Shown here: positions 24,865 through 32,897 of the stretch, one piece after another
Numbering within the stretch: the first letter of the stretch is position 1
Layout: every line of letters starts with the position of its first letter
Made by a program: the position numbers and the translations under genes
Assembly: GCF_016482685.1 (NCBI RefSeq)
Contig: NZ_JACYHF010000007.1
Location: forward strand, 124,001 to 188,000
DNA: 64,000 nt
Source of the DNA: Streptomyces sp. DSM 110735
GTDB lineage: Bacteria > Actinomycetota > Actinomycetes > Streptomycetales > Streptomycetaceae
Direction: 5' to 3'
The notes under the pieces: generated by a model
The model's database searches: none
Told to the model about the DNA's origin: nothing
Seen by the model: the letters and a program-made list of their open reading frames with translations, nothing else

Positions 24865-25767
24865 TCAGTACTGCGTCTGCAGGTGCTCCCAGAAGCCGTC
24901 CCGCAGCGCCCGGCGCAGATCCGCCTGGCCGCGCAGGGAGTACTGGAGCAGGTTCTCCGCCTCGACCAGCAGATCCTGGTCGACGGAACCGGGCAGATAG
25001 GGGTGGCCGGGGAGGAGTTCGCCGAGGGCGTCGCGCCCCCGGGAGGCGAGCCACTTGGCCGCGATCTGGGCGCCGACGAAGCGCACGTCCTCCCGGGTGG
25101 GCCGGTTCCCGGTCGCCTCGTACGCGGCGGCGGTACGGCGCGAGACGTACGGCTTGCAGAACTCCAGGTCGAAGGTGCGCTGGCTGTCGACCTCCCACAG
25201 CAGCGGCTCGGCCTGGTTGCGGCCCTCGGGCGCCTCGATGCCCCACAGATGGACGCGGGCGCCGTACCCCTGCGCCGCCTCGACCGCCGAGACCAGGTCC
25301 TCGTCGCCGCCGAGCAGCGCCGCGTCGCTGATGGCGCGGTGCCGGGCGAGGGACTCCAGGTCGGTGCGGATGAGGGAGTCGACGCCCTTCTGCTGGTTGT
25401 GCGCGTTGAGGTTGCCGAGGCGCACCTTGACGTCGGGCAGCTCCGCGATGGTCTGCTGCTCGGCGGTGTGGATGCGGCGGCGGGCGCCGTCGTACCAGTA
25501 GACGCGCAGCAGACGGCTGTCGGCGAAGATCGAGCGGGCCTTGTCGATGAGCGCGTCGATCAGCCCCTCGGCGTCGAGGTCGAAGGCGCGCCGGTCCTCC
25601 GTACCGGCCACGAGCCGGCCCGCGGCGGCGTAGAGATAGCCCGCGTCCACGAAGATCGCGTGGGTGGAGGGGGTCTTCGCCACCTCGGCGAGCATCCGCT
25701 GGAGCAGCTCGTTGGTGTGGTCGATGCGGGCGCCCAGGTCCGCCAGGTCGTCGTTCATCACGTCCAT
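24865..25767 (-). CDS. NYN-domain (PIN-like) ribonuclease-like protein
   Basis: 300 residues from ATG 25767 (an ATG at 25758 is also possible). The NYN domain begins HAIFVDAGYLYAAAGRL with the first acidic residue, followed by VYWYDGARRR and LGGDEDLVSAVEAAQGYG, which carries the later aspartates of the PIN-like metal site. The C-terminal 100 residues form a helical region (GELLPGHPYLPGSVDQDLLV) found in the Streptomyces orthologues. The NYN family cleaves RNA in a metal-dependent way; the target is unknown. It is convergent with the RNA helicase gene. Confidence 0.85.
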   Translation of the reverse strand: MDVMNDDLADLGARIDHTNELLQRMLAEVAKTPSTHAIFVDAGYLYAAAGRLVAGTEDRRAFDLDAEGLIDALIDKARSIFADSRLLRVYWYDGARRRIHTAEQQTIAELPDVKVRLGNLNAHNQQKGVDSLIRTDLESLARHRAISDAALLGGDEDLVSAVEAAQGYGARVHLWGIEAPEGRNQAEPLLWEVDSQRTFDLEFCKPYVSRRTAAAYEATGNRPTREDVRFVGAQIAAKWLASRGRDALGELLPGHPYLPGSVDQDLLVEAENLLQYSLRGQADLRRALRDGFWEHLQTQY

Positions 25768-25890
25768 TGTCCCGGCCGTCACGCTGCGAACACAACCGGT
25801 CCCGGTCAGTCCACCCAAGGGCTTCTCCGGACGCGCTCCCTACCGGCGGGTAGTTAGTCGTTCGAAAAATTTCTTTAGCGTAGGGAATGT

Positions 25891-25918
25891 TTGTAACACG
25901 CAGTCCGTTGTCTAGGTA
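25891..25918 (+). promoter_or_regulatory. Candidate promoter in an AT-rich spacer
   Basis: TTGTAA (25891-25896), a 16-base spacer and TAGGTA (25913-25918) lie in the most AT-rich spacer of the window (25850-25925), about 70 bases before the 50-aa ORF. Confidence 0.45.
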
Positions 25919-25990
25919 TGCAACACCGCGACATCACTCGTCGCACCCAGTAGTTCTCCGCAGGAGGATGACCAGACGAAGGGAGAAGCC

Positions 25991-26143
25991 ATGCGCTTCG
26001 AAATCATGCGACTCGACGAGGTGGACGGCACGACCGTGGACACCACCGTCGTGGACGCCGCCTCCGTCAATCGGATCGTGCAGCAGGCAGCCGCCATCGG
26101 GCAGCGCCTGTGGATCCGCCCGGCCGACACCACGGCCTCGTAG
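25991..26143 (+). CDS. 50-aa conserved small protein
   Basis: ATG 25991 with GGGAG eight bases upstream opens a 50-codon frame starting MRFEIMRLDEVDGTTVDTTV and ending LWIRPADTTAS. Codon use matches neighbours and the peptide looks like a folded small protein (beta strand, helix, strand). I recall near-identical small proteins in other Streptomyces, without known function. It is followed by a convergent terminator and the marC-like gene. Confidence 0.75.
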   Translation: MRFEIMRLDEVDGTTVDTTVVDAASVNRIVQQAAAIGQRLWIRPADTTAS

Positions 26144-26167
26144 GGCGTACGCACGACACTCAAGCCT

Positions 26168-26204
26168 TCCGGGGGAGCCGAGGCTCCGTCTCAGCTCCCC
26201 CGGA
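26168..26204. terminator. Convergent terminator between the 50-aa gene and marC
   Basis: TCCGGGGGAGC (26168-26178) pairs with GCTCCCCCGGA (26194-26204). The right arm overlaps the last codons of the minus-strand MarC gene. Confidence 0.75.
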
Positions 26205-26796
26205 TCACCTGAGTGACACCGTTGATGATCTGCTGCACGGCGATCGCGGCGAGCATCATGCCCGCGAGCCGCGTCACGAGGACCACGCCCCCGTCCTTGA
26301 TGACCTTGATGATGTGCAGCGAATACCGCATCACCAGCCACAGCACGACATGGATGGCGAGGATCGCCGCCCAGACCGAGACCTGTGTGGCGACACTGTC
26401 CGCCTTCTGCACGGCCAGGATCACGGACACGATGGCTCCGGGCCCGGCGAGCAGCGGCATCCCCAGGGGCACCAGTGCGACGTTGACGTCCTTGGTCTGC
26501 TGGGGCTCGTCGGTCTTGCCGGTGAGCAGGTCGAGCGCGATGAGCAGGAGCAGCAGACCGCCCGCGATCATCAGCGCCGGGACCGAGACATGCAGATAGT
26601 CGAGGATCTGGTGGCCAAGCAGGCCGAAGACCGCGATGACCCCGCCCGCCACGCAGACGGCCTGGAATGCCATCCGCTTCTGCGTCTTGGCCGGGCGTCC
26701 GGCGGTCAGGGCGAGGAAGATCGGGGTGATCCCCGGGGGGTCCATGATCACGAAGAGGGTCAGGAACAGGGAGCCGAAGACGGCGAGGTCGAACAT
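26191..26796 (-). CDS. MarC-family integral membrane protein
   Basis: 201 residues starting MFDLAVFGSLFLTLFVIMDP (ATG 26796; an upstream ATG at 26832 would add a His/Arg-rich leader). Six hydrophobic helices with the MarC motifs DPPGITPIFLALT and MPLLAGPGAIVSVILAV. MarC proteins are inner-membrane proteins of unsettled function; the name stems from a discarded link to antibiotic resistance. It stands as a single gene between the terminator and the PHP gene. Confidence 0.9.
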   Translation of the reverse strand: MFDLAVFGSLFLTLFVIMDPPGITPIFLALTAGRPAKTQKRMAFQAVCVAGGVIAVFGLLGHQILDYLHVSVPALMIAGGLLLLLIALDLLTGKTDEPQQTKDVNVALVPLGMPLLAGPGAIVSVILAVQKADSVATQVSVWAAILAIHVVLWLVMRYSLHIIKVIKDGGVVLVTRLAGMMLAAIAVQQIINGVTQVIRGS

Positions 26797-26959
26797 GGTG
26801 TGCCTTGTGTGCCTTGCATGACGAGCCACCACCGCACGCGCACGTCCGTGACCTGGCCGTGGAAGACCGGGCCACGGCAGCGCGCGCGGTGGACGTGCGG
26901 AGTTGCCGGGGGAAATGAGGGGGAAAGCAGGGGGAGGGAAGGGCGCGGGCGCCCGGGGG

Positions 26960-27817
26960 TCAGATCCCGCCGGTCCCCGGGACGGGGAACGCGCCGGTGG
27001 CGCGGCGGATGATCTCCCCGTAGACCTCGGGGTCCGTGGTGTTCGCGCCGAGCGCGACGGTCTTGCGGCTGCCGTGGTAGTCCGAGGAGCCCGTGACCAG
27101 CAGCCCCAGGTCGCCCGCGAGGTCCCGCAGCCGGGTCCGGGTCGCGGGATCGTGGTCCATGTGGTCGACCTCGATGCCGTCCAGTCCCGCCTCGGCGAGC
27201 TTGGCGATCGTGGTCTCCGGGACCGTGCGTCCGCGCTTCACGGCGGCCGGGTGCGCGAAGACGGTGACCCCGCCCGCGTCCTTGACCAGCCGGATCGCCT
27301 CGAACGGGTCCGTCTCGTGCTTGGGCACGTACGCCCGCCCGCCGTCGGCCAGCCACTCGGGCGTGAACGCGTCGCTCACCGTGGGGACGACACCCAGCTC
27401 GACCAGCGCGGAGGCGATGTGCGGGCGCCCCACCGAGCCTCCGGCGGCGATCCGCTCGACCTGCTCCCAGGTGACCGGCACGCCCAGCGTGTTCAGTTCG
27501 CCGATCATCGCCTGGGCGCGCGGCACCCGGTCGTCGCGGACCAGCTCGCGCTCGGCGAGCAGGGCGGGCTCCTCGGGGTCGAAGAGGTAGGCGAGGAGAT
27601 GCATCGAGACGCCGTCGGTACGGCAGGACAGCTCGGCGCCGGGGACGAGGGTGAGCCCCTCGGGCAGCGCGGCGCTCGCCTCGGCGTGACCGCGGGTGGT
27701 GTCGTGGTCGGTCAGCGCGACCACGTCGAGCCCCGCGCGGGCGGCGTTGCGCACCAGCTCGGCGGGGGTGTCTGTGCCGTCGGAAGCCGTGGAGTGGCAG
27801 TGCAGGTCGATGCGCAC
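26960..27817 (-). CDS. PHP-domain metal-dependent phosphoesterase
   Basis: 285 residues from GTG 27817. The PHP metal ligands are seen in order: DLHCHSTASDGTD at the N-terminus, VALTDHDTTRGH, GAELSC, VFAHPAA and SSDYHGS. Related TrpH/YciV enzymes are 3',5'-nucleotide phosphatases or 5'-3' exonucleases on short RNA. The length is standard for that group, and all visible ligands are intact, so activity is expected. It is followed leftward by marC at 160 bases. Confidence 0.87.
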   Translation of the reverse strand: MRIDLHCHSTASDGTDTPAELVRNAARAGLDVVALTDHDTTRGHAEASAALPEGLTLVPGAELSCRTDGVSMHLLAYLFDPEEPALLAERELVRDDRVPRAQAMIGELNTLGVPVTWEQVERIAAGGSVGRPHIASALVELGVVPTVSDAFTPEWLADGGRAYVPKHETDPFEAIRLVKDAGGVTVFAHPAAVKRGRTVPETTIAKLAEAGLDGIEVDHMDHDPATRTRLRDLAGDLGLLVTGSSDYHGSRKTVALGANTTDPEVYGEIIRRATGAFPVPGTGGI

Positions 27818-27974
27818 GGCGACTCCAGACGAGGACGGGGGCGGAGGGAACACCTAAGGATAGCCGCGCGCACCCGATGCCCTGTCACACCCGCACCTGC
27901 CCGGCGCCCCCTACAGCGTGCGGGGACCACATGGGCCCGCAGCACATGTGGCGCCGCCCCGTACGGGGTCTCCC

Positions 27975-28616
27975 TCAGGGGCGCATCAGCCGGGGCGACA
28001 GCGCCCCGCACGGCACCAGGTCGATCTCCGCGCCCGCGTCCCTGAGGTCGGTCAGCACCAGCTCCTCGTACATCAGCAGGCTCGACTGCTCGGGCCACAT
28101 CACCGCCCACAGCCACATCCCGAGCGCCTCGCCCGCGAAGGCGGCGCGGTCGGTGGGGGTGCCGGAGACGTGCCAGAGCGGGGTCGGGCGTCCGGCCGCG
28201 AGGACCTTGGTCTGCGGCGGCTTCTCCACGTTCAGGTACGCGCCGGGATCGGGACCGTCCAGACCCGCGTACCGCGCGCCGAGTCCGACGCCCATCTCCT
28301 CCGCGACGAGGATCAGCTCGCCGGGTCCGCCGAGCGGTCCGGGACCGGAGCAGGCGACGGCGCTGGCACGACCGCCGCTGCGGTCGTCACCGGCGTGGGC
28401 GATGCCGGTGAACAGCCAGCCGACCGGCAGTGGCCACGGCATCCACACCGGGACACGCGTGCGCTGGACGACGGCGGTGAGCGCCTCGACACTGGGCGGG
28501 ATCACGGGCTGGAGCGGCTGCACCGACCCGTGCGCGGCACACTGCCACGAGTCGGCGAACAGACCGGGAGCCCTGACCCGGCCACCGCACCTCGGGCAAC
28601 TGGGTTCGCCCCTCAT
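27975..28616 (-). CDS. DUF6758 family protein with N-terminal zinc ribbon
   Basis: 213 residues from ATG 28616. The start EPSCPRCGGRVRAPGLFADS has a CxxC pair, with a further Cys/His in WQCAAHG, a probable zinc ribbon. The remainder is an alpha/beta domain typical of DUF6758, conserved in Streptomyces with unknown role. An ATG at 28640 would add eight residues before the zinc ribbon; GGGGCTCT precedes the chosen ATG. The upstream spacer is the tandem-repeat tract. Confidence 0.75.
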   Translation of the reverse strand: MRGEPSCPRCGGRVRAPGLFADSWQCAAHGSVQPLQPVIPPSVEALTAVVQRTRVPVWMPWPLPVGWLFTGIAHAGDDRSGGRASAVACSGPGPLGGPGELILVAEEMGVGLGARYAGLDGPDPGAYLNVEKPPQTKVLAAGRPTPLWHVSGTPTDRAAFAGEALGMWLWAVMWPEQSSLLMYEELVLTDLRDAGAEIDLVPCGALSPRLMRP

Positions 28617-28667
28617 AGAGCCCCACGGTCCTACCCGCACCGGCCCACGTCAAGGACGATCACCCGT

Positions 28668-29085
28668 CCGGCGGCGACCCGCCGTCACGGGGGCGCCGGT
28701 ATGCGGCGCAGCCGGAGCCGGAGAGCGGGAGCGGGGAAACCCGGCACTGGGAAACCGCCCCGGGAGCCCGGCACCGTCCGGCGGCGGACCGCCACCGCGG
28801 GGGCGCCGGGGGCGCCGGAGCGCGGCGCAGCCGGAACCGGACAGCGGGAGCGGGGAAACCCGGCACTGGGAAACCGCCCCGGGAGCCCGACACCGTCCGA
28901 CGGCGGACCGCCACCGCGCGGGCACCGGAGCGCGGCGCAGCCGGAACCGGACAACGGGAGCGGAGAGCCCGACACTGGGAAACCGCCCCGGGAGCCCGGC
29001 ACCGTCCGACGGCGGACCGCCACCGCAGGGGCGCCGAAGCCGCCGGAGCGCGGCGCAGCCGGAACCGGACAGCGGGAGTGGGAAA
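28668..29085. repeat. Tandem minisatellite, about 3.7 copies of 109-119 bp
   Basis: Units start at 28668, 28778, 28897 and 29006, each opening with CCG(G/A)CGGCG(G)ACCGCC and containing GCGGCGCAGCCGGA and CACTGGGAAACCGCCCCGGG. The unit lengths 110, 119 and 109 are not multiples of three, so repeats change frame and the long open frames over it on the minus strand are artefacts. It fills most of the 613-base gap 28617-29229 between the SUFU-like and DUF6758 genes. I see no gene in that gap. Confidence 0.9.
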
Positions 29086-29229
29086 CCCTGCGCCGACCGC
29101 GGAGCGTGGATGCACACGGCGCGGGCGAGCGCGTTCAGGTCCGGCGGCGGTCGCGTCGCACGCGACCGCGCTCCGCGCCCCAACTCCCCCGCGCTCCAGG
29201 CAGCTTGGTGAGCTTGCTCACCCCGGCGT

Positions 29230-29814
29230 TCAGTCCAGCGGGACGCCCGCGCGCAGCGGGTCGCGCAGATCGGTGCCGTGGGTCAGCCAGCGCTCCTGGA
29301 GAGCCTGCGCGCCGTGCACGCGTTTCCAGGCCGCCTCGTTCGGGGTCATCGGGAGCAGCGGCAGGAACCGTACGGGGTCCAGCGGGTCGTCGAGGTCCAG
29401 GTCCTCCACCAGACCGCCCGGCTCGCCGACCAGGACCGAGGTGAAGGAGGCGCCGGGCCACAGCGGCTCGCCGGTGTCCAGGGAGGCGCCGGGGGCGATC
29501 ACCACGCCCTCGACCTGCGGGGACGCGGCGAGCACGGCGAGCGGTCTGAGCACCTGGTCGGTACCGGCGCGACCCGTGCGGACGGTGAGGACCAGCTCCG
29601 CGCGCGGTCCCCGGACGGGGTCGGCGACCATCGTCGTCGGGTCGGTCATGGGGTGCGCGGACATGCCGAGGCTGGCGTAGCGGACGAGGTCTCCCTCCAG
29701 GAAGCGGAGCACCTCCACGCGGTCGGCGCCGAGGAAGGTGACCGAGGCGCGCGCGTCCGGTTCGCCCAGGGCGGTGGTCAACCGGGCCTCGACCAGAGGA
29801 AGAACATCAACCAT
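29230..29814 (-). CDS. Suppressor-of-fused-domain protein
   Basis: 194 residues from ATG 29814 (MVDVLPLVEARLTTALGEPD). The pattern of strands VRYASLGMSAHPM, RAELVLTVRTG, PGASFTSVLV and LLPMTPNEAAWKR matches bacterial SUFU-domain proteins, which end with such an ExxWK segment. Bacterial SUFU proteins are often linked to toxin immunity or housekeeping of unknown type; nothing nearby suggests a toxin. An upstream ATG at 29847 is possible but lacks a ribosome site. Confidence 0.75.
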   Translation of the reverse strand: MVDVLPLVEARLTTALGEPDARASVTFLGADRVEVLRFLEGDLVRYASLGMSAHPMTDPTTMVADPVRGPRAELVLTVRTGRAGTDQVLRPLAVLAASPQVEGVVIAPGASLDTGEPLWPGASFTSVLVGEPGGLVEDLDLDDPLDPVRFLPLLPMTPNEAAWKRVHGAQALQERWLTHGTDLRDPLRAGVPLD

Positions 29815-30273
29815 GCGGTGAGCATAGAACTCGTCAGTGGCAGGCAAAGCCGCGCCTTGACACCACAGGCGGCTGCTACGCTGAGCCGGTGGTTCGGGGC
29901 CGCGTGCAGAAGCACGCTGTCGAGTCCCGACGCCGATGAGACTCCCTTACGAGGGACCGGCCGGAGGAGGTGGGGCTGTCATGGATCGAAGTCGACCGTG
30001 CAGTACCACTCGCTCTTCCCGCCGTTGATGCCGTTCCTGGCCGGCTGCCACCTTCACGTTCGCGTTGCCGTTCGGAAGAGCACTTCGTTTCGCTTTGCCT
30101 GATCTGCCTGATCTCCATCAGTTCTGCATCAGTAGCGAAGTCGCCACCGCGACGGTGCGGTGCTCCCCGCTTTGTGGACGTGCCAAACCTACGGAGTCAG
30201 GACGTCCCCATTCCGGGTAGTTCCAGCCGTCGCGGGCCGCGCCCTTGCTGCCTGCCCGCGAAGGAGCCTGCCC
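29815..30273 (+). promoter_or_regulatory. Long corA leader with mini-ORFs
   Basis: This 459-base gap before corA has no ordinary gene. TTGACA (29857) and TACGCT (29877-29882) are only 14 bases apart, yet TACGCT is six bases before a GTG (29889) opening a 16-codon frame to 29939 (VRGRVQKHAVESRRR), fitting a leaderless start. A second frame, 29981-30028 (15 aa, MDRSRPCSTTRSSRR), follows GGAGGAGG, and its TGA overlaps the ATG of a third frame, 30028-30102 (24 aa). No M-box consensus is present. A translated regulatory leader is plausible but unproven. Confidence 0.4.
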
Positions 30274-31395
30274 ATGTCGATGATCCGCGACCTGCGAGCC
30301 GTGGTCCGACCGTCCTCCCGCCCGACCCCGCGCGAGACGACGCCCGCGTACGACACCACGCGTGACCCGGCCACCCCGTCGGCCATCGTCGACTGCGCGG
30401 TCTACCGCGACGGCACCCGCGTCGAGAGCGACAAGCCGCTCGGCCCGCAGGAGGCGATGCGTCAGGTGCGGCGCGACGGCGGGTTCGTGTGGATCGGTCT
30501 GCACGAGCCGACCGAGGCCGAGTTCGCCGGGATCGCGAACGTCTTCGGGCTCCACCCGCTCGCCGTGGAGGACGCGGTGCAGGCGCACCAGCGCCCGAAG
30601 CTGGAGCGCTACGACGACTCCCTGTTCACCGTGTTCAAGACCATCCACTACGTCGAGCACGACCGGCTCACCGCCAACAGCGAGGTCGTCGAGACGGGTG
30701 AGGTCATGTGCTTCACCGGACGGGACTTCTTCATCACCGTCCGGCACGGCGGCCAGGGTTCGCTGCGCGCGCTGCGCCACCGCCTCCAGGACGACCCGGA
30801 GCTGCTCGCCAAGGGTCCCTCGGCCGTGCTGCACGCCATCGCCGACCATGTGGTGGACGGCTACCTCGCGGTCGCGGACGCCGTGCAGGACGACATCGAC
30901 GAGGTGGAGACCGAGGTCTTCTCCCCCGGTCGCAACGGCGGTGTCTCGCGCGGTGTGGACTCGGCGCGGATCTACCAGCTCAAGCGCGAGGTACTGGAGT
31001 TCAAGCGCGCGGTCGCCCCGCTGCTGCGGCCGATGCAGTTGCTGAGCGAGCGTCCGATGCGGCTGATCGACCCGGACATCCAGAAGTACTTCCGTGACGT
31101 CGCGGACCACGTCGCCCGGGTGCACGAGCAGGTGGTCGGCTTCGACGAACTGCTGAACTCCATCCTCCAGGCGAACCTGGCGCAGGCGTCCGTCGCGCAG
31201 AACGAGGACATGCGCAAGATCACCGCCTGGGCGGCGATCATCGCCGTCCCCACCATGGTGTGCGGGGTGTACGGCATGAACTTCAAGCACATGCCCGAGC
31301 TGCACTGGAAGTACGGCTACCCGGTGATCATGGGCATCACGGTCGCCCTCTGCCTCGGCATCCACCGCACGCTGAAGCGCAACGGCTGGCTGTAG
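30274..31395 (+). CDS. corA: CorA-type Mg2+/Co2+ channel
   Basis: 373 residues from ATG 30274 (AAGGAG eight bases before). The large N-terminal cytoplasmic domain contains GFVWIGLHEPTEAEF and HPLAVEDAVQAHQRPKLERY; two helices at the C-terminus carry the selectivity motif YGMNF with GMN at about 334-336, followed by MPELHW and the basic tail KRNGWL. CorA is a pentameric magnesium channel in the plasma membrane. The long leader suggests control of expression. An MgtE-like sensor protein is encoded 1.5 kb downstream, so this is a magnesium-related neighbourhood. Confidence 0.95.
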   Translation: MSMIRDLRAVVRPSSRPTPRETTPAYDTTRDPATPSAIVDCAVYRDGTRVESDKPLGPQEAMRQVRRDGGFVWIGLHEPTEAEFAGIANVFGLHPLAVEDAVQAHQRPKLERYDDSLFTVFKTIHYVEHDRLTANSEVVETGEVMCFTGRDFFITVRHGGQGSLRALRHRLQDDPELLAKGPSAVLHAIADHVVDGYLAVADAVQDDIDEVETEVFSPGRNGGVSRGVDSARIYQLKREVLEFKRAVAPLLRPMQLLSERPMRLIDPDIQKYFRDVADHVARVHEQVVGFDELLNSILQANLAQASVAQNEDMRKITAWAAIIAVPTMVCGVYGMNFKHMPELHWKYGYPVIMGITVALCLGIHRTLKRNGWL

Positions 31396-31406
31396 GCGCG
31401 CCTCGT

Positions 31407-31412
31407 TAGTCT
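31407..31412 (+). promoter_or_regulatory. Minus 10 element for a leaderless start at 31419
   Basis: TAGTCT ends six bases before the ATG at 31419 and no ribosome site lies between, the layout of a leaderless transcript. Confidence 0.45.
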
Positions 31413-31418
31413 GGGCGC

Positions 31419-31949
31419 ATGAGTAGCGAGCTGCCCGGCCAGGACCTCTTCGACCAGGTCCTCATCGAGGAGGCCACCAAGAAGTCCGGTCTGATCTGGG
31501 TCCGGGGCACCGGGGTCGCCGCCGCGCGCCCGCTGTGGCACGTGTGGCACGAGGGCGCCGCCTGTCTGATCGGTGACGGTCCCGGTGAGCAGCCGCTGCC
31601 CGGTCTCACCGACGGCGGTGGCGCCGAGGTGACGGTGCGGAGCAAGGACAAGGGCGGTCGGCTGGTGAGCTGGCCCGCCACCGTGCACGCGCTGCCGCCC
31701 GGGTCGCCCGAGTGGGAGGCGGCGGTGGCCGAGCTGAAGGGCAAGCGGCTCAACGCCTCCGACAGCGAGACGATGACCGAGCGCTGGGCGCGCGAGTGCC
31801 GCGTGGTGCGCCTGGTGCCGACCGGCGCCGTGGAACCGCCGCCCACCGGCAGCCTGGCCGCCCCGCCGCTGCCCACCCCGGCGACGACCCGGCAGCCGAT
31901 CCCGGCGGCGCTGCCGAGGCTGCTGACGCGCCGTCGCAAGAAGGGTTAG
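31419..31949 (+). CDS. Conserved hypothetical, PNPOx-like fold
   Basis: 176 residues. The N-terminal half (SGLIWVRGTGVAAARPLWHV, AACLIGDGPGEQPL, AEVTVRSKDKGGRLVSWPAT) has the alternating strands of a split-barrel, FMN-binding-like fold, but no cofactor motif is certain. The last 40 residues are Pro-rich and end in RRRKKG. It starts 23 bases after corA, with its own leaderless-type promoter. Function unknown. Confidence 0.65.
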   Translation: MSSELPGQDLFDQVLIEEATKKSGLIWVRGTGVAAARPLWHVWHEGAACLIGDGPGEQPLPGLTDGGGAEVTVRSKDKGGRLVSWPATVHALPPGSPEWEAAVAELKGKRLNASDSETMTERWARECRVVRLVPTGAVEPPPTGSLAAPPLPTPATTRQPIPAALPRLLTRRRKKG

Positions 31950-31968
31950 GAAGACGAGGGGCTTCGGC

Positions 31969-32700
31969 TCAGGACGCGGGCAGGCTGCTGCCGTAGTCCA
32001 CGGTCTCCGAGGCGGGGGGCTCGGCGAGCGAGAAGCTCTTGCCCCAGTCGGAGAAGGTGAGCGTGCCCGCCCGTCCGGCGCGCACCAGGCGCAGCGGATA
32101 GGGCTTGCCCTCCAGGGAGACGTCGAGGGTGCCGCCCTGGCCGCCGTCACCGGTCACCCGGATCGTGCGGGTGCCGCCCTGCTCGTGGTGCCCGGCGGTG
32201 GCGAGCTTGCCGTGCAGGGTCAGCAGACCCGGCATCAGCACGTCCTTGTCGGTGAAGCCGATGAACTTCTTGTACGCCGCGTCCGCCTGCGGGACCTTCA
32301 CGTACTTGCCCTGGAGCTTGGAGGCGGCCGAGGCGTCCCCCGCCCGCTTCCAGAAGTCGGCGTCCGCCTTGAGATACAGCTTCTCGCCGACGCGCAGCAG
32401 CCGGAACGCCGAGCCCTTGGCGGTGACCGAGCCGCTGGCGCCGCCCGACTTGAGCCGCATGTCGATCCGGTAGGTGTCCTTGCCGGTCACCACCGTTCCC
32501 GCCAGGTGCACGTCCTCGGCGCCGGCCGCCGCCGTCCGCGTACGCGACTGGATCTTGTCCGGGGGCAGCTTGCCGACACCGTTCGTGCCCGCGTCCGGGT
32601 CGTCGCCGCCGCAGCCCGCCAGCACCGTGGCCGAGAGGGCCAGGACGCACGCGCCGAGCGCGGTGCGACGGCGGGCGGGGATCCGGGGAATCGCAGTCAC
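31969..32700 (-). CDS. Lipoprotein, LppX/LprG-like fold
   Basis: 243 residues from GTG 32700. The signal peptide ends in the lipobox VLAGCGG; the mature part shows repeated strands such as VHLAGTVVTGKDTYRIDMRL and GSVTAKGSAFRLLRVGEKLY, with the FGFTDKDVL-like linker region typical of LolA/LppX-type lipid-binding lipoproteins of actinobacteria. It is anchored outside the membrane and may carry a lipid. It is convergent with the previous gene and divergent from the MgtE-like gene. Family assignment rests on strand pattern rather than a hallmark. Confidence 0.7.
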   Translation of the reverse strand: MTAIPRIPARRRTALGACVLALSATVLAGCGGDDPDAGTNGVGKLPPDKIQSRTRTAAAGAEDVHLAGTVVTGKDTYRIDMRLKSGGASGSVTAKGSAFRLLRVGEKLYLKADADFWKRAGDASAASKLQGKYVKVPQADAAYKKFIGFTDKDVLMPGLLTLHGKLATAGHHEQGGTRTIRVTGDGGQGGTLDVSLEGKPYPLRLVRAGRAGTLTFSDWGKSFSLAEPPASETVDYGSSLPAS

Positions 32701-32897
32701 AGGTGGGGCTGCCTCTCTGTGGTTCCGAACGGCGTACGGCAGCGTACCGGGGGCTCCGGGCGGCCATGGAGCGAGCCCGTCCGGACCGTCCACCAGGGCG
32801 TGTCCGATCGGTACGGGCTAGCCTGAAGCGCACGCGAGTCGGCAAAACCGAGCGATCCCGAGCGATCGAGACAGATCGAGGCAAAGGAAGCGAAGCC

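Noticed and set aside
28650..29183. Long minus-strand open frame with repeated Gly/Arg/Pro peptides
   Set aside because: It is a by-product of the GC-rich tandem repeat; unit lengths of 110, 119 and 109 change the frame, and several overlapping frames are equally open.
29815..30273. M-box magnesium riboswitch upstream of corA
   Set aside because: The conserved GGTGAGGCTCC-type core and matching helices were not found.
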